DNA from: a bacterium
GTDB lineage: Bacteria; Pseudomonadota; Gammaproteobacteria; Burkholderiales; Burkholderiaceae_C
Direction: 5' to 3'
NCBI GenBank assembly: GCA_030824095.1
Contig: JAVBYK010000093.1
Location: 1 to 14,006, forward strand
Length of the DNA: 14,006 bases
Shown: positions 6,660-13,059 of the stretch, piece after piece
Layout: each line of letters starts with the position of its first letter
Position numbering within the stretch: the stretch's first letter is position 1
Notes under the pieces: generated by a model
Databases searched by the model: none
The model's input: the letters and a program-made list of their open reading frames with translations, nothing else
What the model was told of the DNA's origin: nothing
Position numbers and translations under genes: made by a program

Positions 6660-7610
6660 ATGAAAAAAACCCTCATCGCTTTGGCCGTTTTGGCCGCTTC
6701 CAGCGCCTCGATGGCGCAAGTGACTCTGTACGGTGTTGCTGACGTGTCTTTGGGCGCGATCAACGCCACTGGCGTCAAGAGCGACGCAAACATGAAGACC
6801 AATGACGTCACCAACGACGGCAACAGCCGTTGGGGCATCAAGGTCGTTGAAGACCTCGGCGGTGGCATGAAGGCTACTGCTCAGTTCGAACAAAACATCG
6901 ACTACTCCACTGGCGCTACCGGTACTGCTGACGCTCGTTACGCATACCTGGCTCTGGACGGCGGATTTGGCCGTGTCAAGGCTGGCCGTACACTGAGCCC
7001 CTCTTTCTTCGGCGTTGCTGCCTGGGAACTGACTGGCGCTGCTAACTTCTCCGCAGTGGCTAACCAATTCGGTTTCGCTGGCGGCGGTTCGCGTAACAGC
7101 CGTGAATTCAGCTACACCACACCTAACATGGGTGGTTTCTCCGCAACTCTGGGCTATGTGACCGAGTTGGACGGCATCGAAAACGGTGGCCTGGGTAGCA
7201 AGCTGGACGCTAACGCTGTCTACGCTGCAGGCCCCTTGGCTGTTGGCCTGTCCTACTGGAAGAACGACAAGGTTGCTGCTGGTGCTTCCACCGACGGCAA
7301 CTACGCTCTGGGCGCTAGCTACAACTTCGGTGGCTTCACCGTTGCTGGCTCCTTCCAAGACGCAGCTGGTACTTCCCAAGGTTGGACCCTGGGCGCTGGC
7401 ATCCCCGTCGGCCCCTGGAAGTTCGTGGTTGACGTTGCTCAAGACACCGGCTTCGAAGACACCGACTACCTGCTGTACGCTGGTTACAGCCTGAGCAAGC
7501 GTACAACCGCTTACTTTGACTACCGTCGTGACGGCAAGTCTGGCAAGGTTGGCGGCAAGTCCGCTGTTGATGCCGATATCTACGGCGTTGGCGTTCGCCA
7601 CAACTTCTGA
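6660..7610 (+). CDS. General porin, Gram-negative trimeric type (Comamonadaceae/Neisserial superfamily)
   Basis: The protein is a 16-strand-type outer-membrane porin for passive diffusion of small solutes. A signal peptide, MKKTLIALAVLAASSASMA, is cut before QVTLYGVADVSLG, the usual first strand of betaproteobacterial porins. Further family marks are NSRWGIKVVEDLGGGMKA, GFGRVKAGRTLSP, alternating aromatic/glycine strands, and the C-terminal GVGVRHNF with the terminal Phe needed for barrel assembly. At 316 residues it is slightly short for the family (about 330-390). ATG 6660 begins the signal peptide; a weak GAGAAA lies before it. Codon choice differs from neighbouring genes, with many GCT, GGC, GTT, AAC and GAC codons, as in very highly expressed genes. 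It has its own promoter, structured leader and terminator, so it is probably monocistronic. Solute specificity cannot be deduced. Confidence 0.95.
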   Translation: MKKTLIALAVLAASSASMAQVTLYGVADVSLGAINATGVKSDANMKTNDVTNDGNSRWGIKVVEDLGGGMKATAQFEQNIDYSTGATGTADARYAYLALDGGFGRVKAGRTLSPSFFGVAAWELTGAANFSAVANQFGFAGGGSRNSREFSYTTPNMGGFSATLGYVTELDGIENGGLGSKLDANAVYAAGPLAVGLSYWKNDKVAAGASTDGNYALGASYNFGGFTVAGSFQDAAGTSQGWTLGAGIPVGPWKFVVDVAQDTGFEDTDYLLYAGYSLSKRTTAYFDYRRDGKSGKVGGKSAVDADIYGVGVRHNF

Positions 7611-7647
7611 TCGGTCGCTGGCATCAGCCAGCTGTTGATCTCAAGAT

Positions 7648-7684
7648 AAAAAAACCCGCTGTGGCAACACAGCGGGTTTTTTTT
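7648..7684. terminator. Bidirectional terminator between porin and hexR
   Basis: CCCGCTGTG (7655-7663) and CACAGCGGG (7668-7676) form a perfect 9-bp stem closed by the GNRA tetraloop GCAA. It is flanked by seven A on the left and eight T on the right, so it can end both the porin message and the leftward hexR message, whose stop is at 7700. Confidence 0.95.
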
Positions 7685-7699
7685 ATGGGGTGTTGTGGT

Positions 7700-8548
7700 T
7701 CATGTGTAGCGTTTGCTGCGCAGATTGTTCTTCATCTCGCTGAGCAGTGGCTGCAGGGTTTCGCCGCCAATACGCAGCGCCATGCAGGTTGCCAGGATGT
7801 CGATGATCATCAGATGCAGCAGGCGCGAGACCATGGGGCTGTAGCGGTCAAAGCCCTCCGGATGGTCAGCGCTCAGGTGGACGTGCCCGGCTCTGGCCAG
7901 TGGCGAACCACTGGCGGTGATGACGATGGTTGTTGCGCCATTCTTGCGGGCAATGTCGCATGCATCCATCAGATCGCGCGTGCGCCCCGAGTTGCTGATG
8001 ACCACCACGCAGTCGCCAGCAACCAGGGTGGAAGCGCTCATCACCTGCATGTGGCCATCGCTGTACGCCACGGTGTTGACGCCCAGACGGAAGAATTTGT
8101 GCTGTGCGTCCTGGGCGACGACACCGGAATTGCCAACGCCAAAGAACTGGATGCGGTGCTTGCCCTCGTAGGCCACCATGAGCGCGGCTAAGGCTCTGTC
8201 GATGGCCAGCGTGCTGGCTTCGTTGCGGTACTTCAGAAAGGCCGCCACGGTGTTATCGATAACCTTCACCATAACGTCGGCGGTCTTGTCGTCGCTGTCC
8301 ACGCTGCGGTGGATAAAGGGCACGCCCTCGTTGACTGTGCCGGCGAGCTTGCGTTTGAAGTCCGCTAGTCCGTCGTAACCCACGCTGCGGCAAAATCGCA
8401 CCACGGTGGGCTTGCTCACATGGGAGCGGTCAGCCAGCACACCCACAGGCAGCTTGGCAAAGGCCCGAGGGTCGGCCAGGCACAGCTTGGCCACGCGTTG
8501 TTCCGCTGGTGCCAGCGAGGGAAGGGCGGCCTGGATGCGTTCCAGCAT
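7700..8548 (-). CDS. hexR: RpiR-family transcriptional regulator, HexR orthologue
   Basis: HexR represses central-carbon genes (zwf, edd, eda and others) and is released by the Entner-Doudoroff intermediate KDPG in studied proteobacteria. The 282-residue protein has an N-terminal RpiR helix-turn-helix (residues 1-77, with ADRSHVSKPTVVRFCRSVGY) and a C-terminal SIS sugar-phosphate domain (about 125-250) with FFGVGNSGVVAQDAQHKFFR and VVVISNSGRTRDLMD. A late MVSRLLHLMIIDILATC block is also typical of HexR. ATG 8548 has a strong GAGGAG seven bases upstream. That site lies inside the last codons of the zwf remnant, whose TAG is one base from this ATG, so translation is probably coupled. The position, divergent from tal-pgi and directly after zwf sequence, supports HexR over other RpiR members. 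The effector remains an inference. Confidence 0.92.
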   Translation of the reverse strand: MLERIQAALPSLAPAEQRVAKLCLADPRAFAKLPVGVLADRSHVSKPTVVRFCRSVGYDGLADFKRKLAGTVNEGVPFIHRSVDSDDKTADVMVKVIDNTVAAFLKYRNEASTLAIDRALAALMVAYEGKHRIQFFGVGNSGVVAQDAQHKFFRLGVNTVAYSDGHMQVMSASTLVAGDCVVVISNSGRTRDLMDACDIARKNGATTIVITASGSPLARAGHVHLSADHPEGFDRYSPMVSRLLHLMIIDILATCMALRIGGETLQPLLSEMKNNLRSKRYT

Positions 8549-8549
8549 G

Positions 8550-8654
8550 CTAGCTCTCCTCGGACCAGCAATAGCCGTCCCGTGCGATCATGGCAATGGA
8601 CTCGTGCCAAGCCAGATCGCCGGTGCCACCAAACAAGACCAGATCAAAGCCCAT
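8550..8654 (-). pseudogene. zwf: zwf remnant: in-frame internal deletion joining both ends of glucose-6-phosphate dehydrogenase
   Basis: The 34-codon frame begins MGFDLVLFGGTGDLAW, which is the N-terminal nucleotide-binding segment of betaproteobacterial G6PDH (normally followed by RKL and about 450 more residues). It continues directly with ESIAMIARDGYCWSEES, which resembles the extreme C-terminus of Zwf (from memory, E. coli ends with a SVAMITRDGRSW-type sequence). Everything between is absent, including the substrate-binding and catalytic histidine region, so no enzyme activity is possible. The join preserves frame, and the TAG stop sits one base before the hexR ATG, as expected of a former zwf-hexR operon. 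No convincing Shine-Dalgarno precedes ATG 8654. The short frame could still be translated and serve to couple hexR expression. Alternatives are an assembly collapse or a recent deletion in one strain. Confidence 0.8.
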
Positions 8655-8660
8655 GTCAAA

Positions 8661-8695
8661 AAAGTTACAAAAATTGGATGTAATAATGTAACTTT
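8661..8695. promoter_or_regulatory. Inverted-repeat operator in the hexR-tal divergent control region
   Basis: AAAGTTACA (8661-8669) and TGTAACTTT (8687-8695) are perfect 9-bp inverted arms separated by 17 bases. A further TGTAAT half-site lies at 8679-8684, eight bases in phase from the right arm. TGTAA/TTACA half-sites are known for HexR in other proteobacteria, but there they usually face inward with a short gap, so the regulator assignment is inferred from position. The arms overlap the putative leftward promoter and lie close upstream of tal, which fits control of both units. Confidence 0.6.
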
Positions 8696-8713
8696 GTTTC
8701 ATTGATAATTCAA
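8685..8713 (-). promoter_or_regulatory. Candidate leftward promoter for the zwf remnant and hexR
   Basis: On the minus strand TTGAAT (8713-8708) and TACATT (8690-8685) are separated by 17 bases; each matches 4 of 6 consensus positions. The -10 box overlaps the right arm of the inverted repeat, as expected for an autorepressed promoter. For tal on the other strand no well-spaced pair was found; a GATAAT at 8704-8709 sits very close to its ATG. Confidence 0.35.
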
Positions 8714-8716
8714 GGC

Positions 8717-9664
8717 ATGAACCAGCTCGACGCACTCAAACAATTCACCACCGTGGTGGCCGATACCGGCGACTTCAAGCAGCTGGGCGCCTTCCAGCCG
8801 CAGGACGCCACCACCAACCCCTCGCTGATCCTCAAGGCCGTGCAAAAGGCCGACTACGCGCCGCTGCTGCAGCAGACGGTGGCACAGTTTCGCAGCTGCG
8901 CGCTGGATGAGGTGATGGACCGTCTGTTGGTGCGTTTTGGTTGCGAGATCCTGTCCATCATCCCCGGGCGTGTGTCCACCGAGGTGGATGCCCGGCTGAG
9001 CTTTGACACCAACGCCACCGTGGCACGGGCCGAACGCCTGATTGCGCTGTACCAGGCCCACGGCATTTCGACCGAGCGCGTGCTGATCAAGGTCGCCGCC
9101 ACCTGGGAAGGCATTGCTGCCGCTCAAGCCCTGGAGCGCGAGGGCATTCACACCAATTTGACGCTGCTGTTCTCGTTCTGCCAGGCAGTGGCCTGCGGCC
9201 AGGCCAAGGTGCAACTGATTTCACCGTTTGTTGGCCGCATTTACGACTGGTACAAGAAGTCCGCTGGAGCCACGTGGGTTGAGACCGAGCGCGCGGGTGC
9301 CAACGACCCTGGCGTGCAGTCGGTCACACAGATTTACAACTACTACAAAAAATTCGGGATTGCTACCGAGGTCATGGGTGCGAGCTTTCGCAACGTGGGG
9401 CAGATTACGGCTCTGGCGGGATGCGACTTGCTGACCATCAGCCCCGACCTGCTGGCCACAATGGCTGCCACCGATGCACCCCTGGTCCGCGCACTCGACC
9501 CCGAGGGCGCCCGCTTGAGTCCGCAGGAGCGCCAACATTTTGATGAGGCCGGTTTCCGCCTGGCGCTGAATGAAGATGCCATGGCCACCGAGAAGCTGGC
9601 CGAAGGCATACGCGCCTTCTGTGCCGATGCCGTCAAACTCGACCAACTGCTGCTATCCGCCTGA
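8717..9664 (+). CDS. tal: Transaldolase
   Basis: Transaldolase moves a dihydroxyacetone unit between sedoheptulose 7-phosphate and glyceraldehyde 3-phosphate in the non-oxidative pentose phosphate pathway. The 315-residue protein belongs to the long TalB-type class. It opens with LDALKQFTTVVADTGDF (Asp16), has DATTNPSLI at 30-38, STEVDARLSFD around 87-97, the Schiff-base lysine K125 in VLIKVAATWEG, TLLFSFCQA, and ISPFVGRIYDWYK. ATG 8717 gives the standard family N-terminus; only AAGG immediately before it resembles a ribosome site, too close to act normally, and an upstream TTG (8702) has none. pgi follows with a short gap (41 bases), so tal-pgi is probably one unit, divergent from hexR. Confidence 0.96.
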   Translation: MNQLDALKQFTTVVADTGDFKQLGAFQPQDATTNPSLILKAVQKADYAPLLQQTVAQFRSCALDEVMDRLLVRFGCEILSIIPGRVSTEVDARLSFDTNATVARAERLIALYQAHGISTERVLIKVAATWEGIAAAQALEREGIHTNLTLLFSFCQAVACGQAKVQLISPFVGRIYDWYKKSAGATWVETERAGANDPGVQSVTQIYNYYKKFGIATEVMGASFRNVGQITALAGCDLLTISPDLLATMAATDAPLVRALDPEGARLSPQERQHFDEAGFRLALNEDAMATEKLAEGIRAFCADAVKLDQLLLSA

Positions 9665-9705
9665 GCGTCGCTCGGGTAGCACAAGGGCCTATACCATTGG
9701 ACGCC

Positions 9706-11274
9706 ATGACACCTACCCGATGTGACCGTACCCCGGCCTGGGCCGCACTGCAGCAAGCCTTTGATGCGACCGGGCGCACCTTCGACCTGCGTGAAGCGTT
9801 TGCCGCGGATGTTGATCGCTTTGGCCGCCTGAGCCAGTCCGCACCGCATGTGTTTGCGGACCTGTCCAAGAACCTGCTGGACCCGGCAACCGAATCCTTG
9901 CTGTTGGACCTGGCTCGCGCATGCGACCTTGAGGGCCAGCGCGACGCCCTGCTGACGGGTGCCATCGTCAACACCACCGAACACCGTGCCGCCATGCACT
10001 GGTTGTTGCGATATCCGGCTCCAGCCCTCGTCGATACTGATCCGATAGCTATCAGAAATGTAGCTGATGAATTGGCACAAGTGCATGCCACACTGGACGC
10101 TATGCTGGCTTTTGCAGAGGCGGTGCGTGCCGATTCCGGCATCACCGACGTGGTGAACATCGGCATTGGCGGCTCCGACCTGGGGCCACAAATGGCGGTG
10201 CTGGCGCTTGACGCATTTGTGGTGCCGGGCAAGCGCTTTCACTTTGTCTCCAACGTCGATGGTCATGAACTGGACGCAACCCTGCGCCACCTGAAGCCGC
10301 AGAACACGCTGTTCCTGGTGGCCAGCAAGACCTTCACCACCGTGGAAACGATGACGAATGCACACTCGGCCAAGGCCTGGTTTGCGGCGCAGGGCGGCAC
10401 GGATATCGATCACCACTTTGTTGCCCTGACGACCAACGTGGAAGCCGCCCAGGCTTTTGGCATCCGCACCACGTTCGGCTTCTGGGACTGGGTGGGTGGG
10501 CGCTACTCGATCTGGTCGGCCATCGGCCTGCCGCTGGCCATTGCGATTGGTGCCGACGGCTTTCGTGCCTTCCTGGCCGGTGCGCACGCCATGGATGAAC
10601 ACTTCCGCTCGGCACCACTGGAGTCCAACCTGCCGGTGCGACTGGGCCTGCTGGATGTCTGGTACCGCAACTTCCACGGCTTCACCAGCCGCAGCATTGC
10701 GCCGTACCACAGTGCGCTCAAGCGCTGGCCGGCCTACCTGCAGCAGTTGGAGATGGAGAGCAACGGCAAACGGGTTGATGTGGATGGACATGTGTTGCCG
10801 TATGCCACTGCGCCAGTGCTGTGGGGCGAGCCCGGCACCAACGGCCAGCATGCGTACTTTCAGGCGCTGCACCAGGGGCATGACACCGTGCCGGTTGAGT
10901 TTGTCGCGGTGAAGCAACCCCGCCACCCTCTGGGCGGCCACCACACACTGCTGCTGGCCAATGCGTTAGCCCAGGCCCAGGCCCTGATGGTTGGCAAGAC
11001 CGGTGCCGATGGGCACCGCCACTTCCCCGGCAACCGGCCCAGCACCTTTTTGCTGCTGGATGATCTGAACCCCACCACGCTGGGCGCCCTGATTGCATTG
11101 CAAGAGCACCGTGTCTTTGTCAGTGGTGCGGTGTGGGGCATCAACAGCTTTGACCAATGGGGTGTGGAGCTGGGCAAGGTGCTGGCGCGTGATCTGGCCG
11201 GCAGGCTGGACAGCGGCGACTGCGTGGGTCTGGATGCCTCCACCGCCGGCCTGCTGAAGCGGCTCATAGACTGA
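9706..11274 (+). CDS. pgi: Glucose-6-phosphate isomerase
   Basis: Pgi interconverts glucose 6-phosphate and fructose 6-phosphate. The 522-residue protein shows VNIGIGGSDLGPQM at 150-163, SKTFTTVETMTNA near 207-219, WDWVGGRYSIWSAIGLP at 260-276 (first Pgi signature region), and GINSFDQWGVELGKVLA at 478-494 (second signature). Catalytic residues by family analogy are Glu351 in MESNGK, His382 in TNGQHAYFQ and Lys491. ATG 9706 is preferred; a TTG nine bases earlier would add three residues and neither has a well-spaced ribosome site. Residues 111-122 are encoded by an AT-richer patch (see findings). It is downstream of tal. With the zwf copy here destroyed, this isomerase and tal would connect hexose and pentose phosphates through glycolysis and the non-oxidative branch. 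Confidence 0.97.
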   Translation: MTPTRCDRTPAWAALQQAFDATGRTFDLREAFAADVDRFGRLSQSAPHVFADLSKNLLDPATESLLLDLARACDLEGQRDALLTGAIVNTTEHRAAMHWLLRYPAPALVDTDPIAIRNVADELAQVHATLDAMLAFAEAVRADSGITDVVNIGIGGSDLGPQMAVLALDAFVVPGKRFHFVSNVDGHELDATLRHLKPQNTLFLVASKTFTTVETMTNAHSAKAWFAAQGGTDIDHHFVALTTNVEAAQAFGIRTTFGFWDWVGGRYSIWSAIGLPLAIAIGADGFRAFLAGAHAMDEHFRSAPLESNLPVRLGLLDVWYRNFHGFTSRSIAPYHSALKRWPAYLQQLEMESNGKRVDVDGHVLPYATAPVLWGEPGTNGQHAYFQALHQGHDTVPVEFVAVKQPRHPLGGHHTLLLANALAQAQALMVGKTGADGHRHFPGNRPSTFLLLDDLNPTTLGALIALQEHRVFVSGAVWGINSFDQWGVELGKVLARDLAGRLDSGDCVGLDASTAGLLKRLID

Positions 11275-11287
11275 AGAATAGCGCCGG

Positions 11288-11313
11288 ACTCCCATGTTTT
11301 AGGCTTGTATAAC
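11288..11313 (+). promoter_or_regulatory. Weak candidate promoter for the barrel/PstS-like/GGDEF unit
   Basis: TATAAC at 11308-11313 matches 5 of 6 -10 bases; 17 bases upstream is CGGACT (11285-11290), only 3 of 6 for the -35. It lies in the 69-base gap after pgi, where no terminator is visible, so read-through from pgi is also possible. Confidence 0.3.
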
Positions 11314-11343
11314 GGTTGCGCTTCGGGTTGTAATGACCCGGCA

Positions 11344-12603
11344 ATGTGTGCAATTCCCTACTTCCTCCGCTTTACCCCCTTCATGGGGTTGTGTCTGGCT
11401 TTGGGCTGCGCCACGACCTGGGCAGATGACAGCCTGCGCCTGAGCGGCTTCGGCACTGTTGGCTATACGACCGACAACCGCGCCGATATTGCCCCCGCAC
11501 GGGATATTGCCCAATTGCCCGATAGCAGTTTTGCCACGGGTGCCAGCTGGAAGGTGGACACGCGTCTGGGCGTGCAAATGGAATACAGCCTCAGCCCCAA
11601 CGCCGACCTGGTGGGGCAACTGGTGGTGCGCGACCAGTTCCGCCGCGATCTGGACAGCGCTACCGAACTGGCCTATGTCACCGTGCGTCCCGGCGCCCCA
11701 TGGGATATCCGCGCCGGACGCATCAACTACGACGCCTTCCTGATGTCGGAGTACCGCAATGTGGGCTATGCCTACTCGTGGGTGCGGCCACCATCGGAGT
11801 TTTATGGCTGGATACCCATCCTGTCCGTGGATGGCCTGGACGCCACCTACCGGTTTGAAACCGAGGCGGCGCGCTGGCGGCTGAAGGCCCAGTTGGGTCG
11901 TAGCAGTCCCTTTGCCATTCCCATCCAGTCCGGCTACGACTTCCGGGCCGATGACATGCGGGGCGTGTCCGTGACCGGGCAAACCGACAAATGGCGCTTC
12001 AAGCTGGCCTATTCGCAGTGGACGGCGGCCAACGAGGTGCCGGCCTTTGCGCCCCTGCACGCGGGGCTGGATTCGCTGGCAGCGGCCGGTGTTCCCGGTG
12101 TCAGCGCTGAAGCCGCAGACCTGCGGCGCAACCTGTCCTTCCAGGGTGCCAGGGTCAGCTACACCACGCTGGGCGCTGTCTATGACGACGGCCAATGGCT
12201 GGCACAGGCCGAACTGGGAACCACCACGGCCAGTGCGGCGGTGGTTCCCCATGGGCGCATGGCCTACGTCAGTATCGGGCGGCGTTTTGGCGACTGGACG
12301 CCGCTGCTCACACTCAGCACCTCACGACCCGATGCACCACGCCTGCCGGCCAACGACTGGGGCGGCTACAACGCGACCCTGCGCGACCCGGCCTTGTTTG
12401 TGCTGAACACCAACCGCATTGAGCAGGACACGGTGTCCCTGGGCCTGCGCTGGGACTTTCACCGCCAGGCGGCGCTCAAACTGCAGTGGGACCAGACACA
12501 GATCAAACCCACCGGCTACGGCCTGTGGTGGCGCGACGAAGCGATCAACCGGGACGGCAGCCGCATCAACCTGCTGGCCATGACACTGGACTTTGCGTTT
12601 TGA
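11344..12603 (+). CDS. Predicted outer-membrane beta-barrel protein of unknown function
   Basis: I recognise the architecture but not a named family. From ATG 11344 the product is 419 residues. A signal peptide is visible (PYFLRFTPFMGLCLALGCATTWA, cut near ADDSLRL). The mature part is rich in alternating amphipathic strands, such as LRLSGFGTVGYTTD, ADLVGQLVVRDQF, WRFKLAYSQW and VSLGLRWDFH, and it ends LAMTLDFAF with a terminal Phe, the usual outer-membrane insertion signal. LSGFGTVGYT at the mature N-terminus is common in porin-like barrels. The open frame extends to a TTG at 11305; ATG 11344 is chosen because it starts the signal peptide, and ATG 11383 would leave a shorter but possible one. 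It is the first of three packed genes, two bases before the PstS-like gene, which argues for a joint envelope function. Substrate is unknown; a plain porin is the alternative. Confidence 0.82.
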   Translation: MCAIPYFLRFTPFMGLCLALGCATTWADDSLRLSGFGTVGYTTDNRADIAPARDIAQLPDSSFATGASWKVDTRLGVQMEYSLSPNADLVGQLVVRDQFRRDLDSATELAYVTVRPGAPWDIRAGRINYDAFLMSEYRNVGYAYSWVRPPSEFYGWIPILSVDGLDATYRFETEAARWRLKAQLGRSSPFAIPIQSGYDFRADDMRGVSVTGQTDKWRFKLAYSQWTAANEVPAFAPLHAGLDSLAAAGVPGVSAEAADLRRNLSFQGARVSYTTLGAVYDDGQWLAQAELGTTTASAAVVPHGRMAYVSIGRRFGDWTPLLTLSTSRPDAPRLPANDWGGYNATLRDPALFVLNTNRIEQDTVSLGLRWDFHRQAALKLQWDQTQIKPTGYGLWWRDEAINRDGSRINLLAMTLDFAF

Positions 12604-12605
12604 CC

Positions 12606-13052
12606 ATGCGCGCATCCATCCGCCTGTCCTTCCTCTGGCTGTGCCTGGCGGTGGCCGGGCTGGCATCGGCTCAGGCGGCCGAGATCGCGGTGATCGTCAA
12701 CCCCAACAACCCGGTTTCGGCGATGAGCGAACGGGAGGTATCGGACCTGTATCTGGGCCGCTCGCGCTCCTTTGTGCTGGACGAACAGAAAATTCTGGCG
12801 GCAGTCTACGAGCAGCCGCAGGACAGCGCGCTACGAGAGAGTTTTTTCCGCGCCCTGAACGGCATGAACCTCAAGCAGCTCAATGCCTACTGGGCGCGTT
12901 TGCGTTTCAGCGGCGAGGTGCTGCCCCCCATGGTCCTGCCAGACAGCCGCCTGGTACTGGATGCCGTCAGCCGCAATCGCGGTGGCATAGGCTACATCGA
13001 CGCGGCCCTGGTGGACACCTCGGTCAAGGTGGTCCTACGTGTCAGGGAATGA
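12606..13052 (+). CDS. Small periplasmic PstS-like (phosphate-binding-like) protein
   Basis: The 148-residue product begins with a clear signal peptide (MRASIRLSFLWLCLAVAGLA followed by SAQA) cut before AEIAVIVNPNNP. The mature 120 or so residues match single-domain PstS-like proteins: VNPNNPVSAMSEREVSDLYLGRSRSF at the start, a central FFRALNGMNLKQLNAYWARLRFSG block, and GGIGYIDAALVDTSVKVVL at the end. These proteins are often labelled phosphate ABC transporter substrate-binding, but this one is about half the size of true PstS and no permease or ATPase gene is present. ATG 12606 is two bases after the barrel stop; a longer frame from 12486 would run through the barrel gene and lose the signal peptide. 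The GGDEF gene begins 7 bases later. A ligand-sensing role for the neighbouring GGDEF protein is inference. Confidence 0.88.
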   Translation: MRASIRLSFLWLCLAVAGLASAQAAEIAVIVNPNNPVSAMSEREVSDLYLGRSRSFVLDEQKILAAVYEQPQDSALRESFFRALNGMNLKQLNAYWARLRFSGEVLPPMVLPDSRLVLDAVSRNRGGIGYIDAALVDTSVKVVLRVRE

Positions 13053-13059
13053 GCGCGGC

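Noticed and set aside
6588..7601. 337-codon open frame antisense to the porin gene
   Set aside because: It arises from the porin's restricted codon set; its product is low-complexity, rich in Val, Ser and Ala, has no recognisable domain, and the porin on the other strand is certain.
8655..8735. Upstream extension of the zwf remnant frame beginning MRRAGSC
   Set aside because: It would cross the inverted repeat and putative promoter; the G6PDH-like sequence begins at ATG 8654.
9343..10944. 533-codon open frame antisense to pgi and the end of tal
   Set aside because: Both sense genes are well-conserved enzymes with all catalytic motifs; the antisense product shows no family features and spans two genes.
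12486..12605. N-terminal extension of the PstS-like gene back into the barrel gene
   Set aside because: It would bury the clear signal peptide starting at ATG 12606 and translate out-of-frame barrel sequence.
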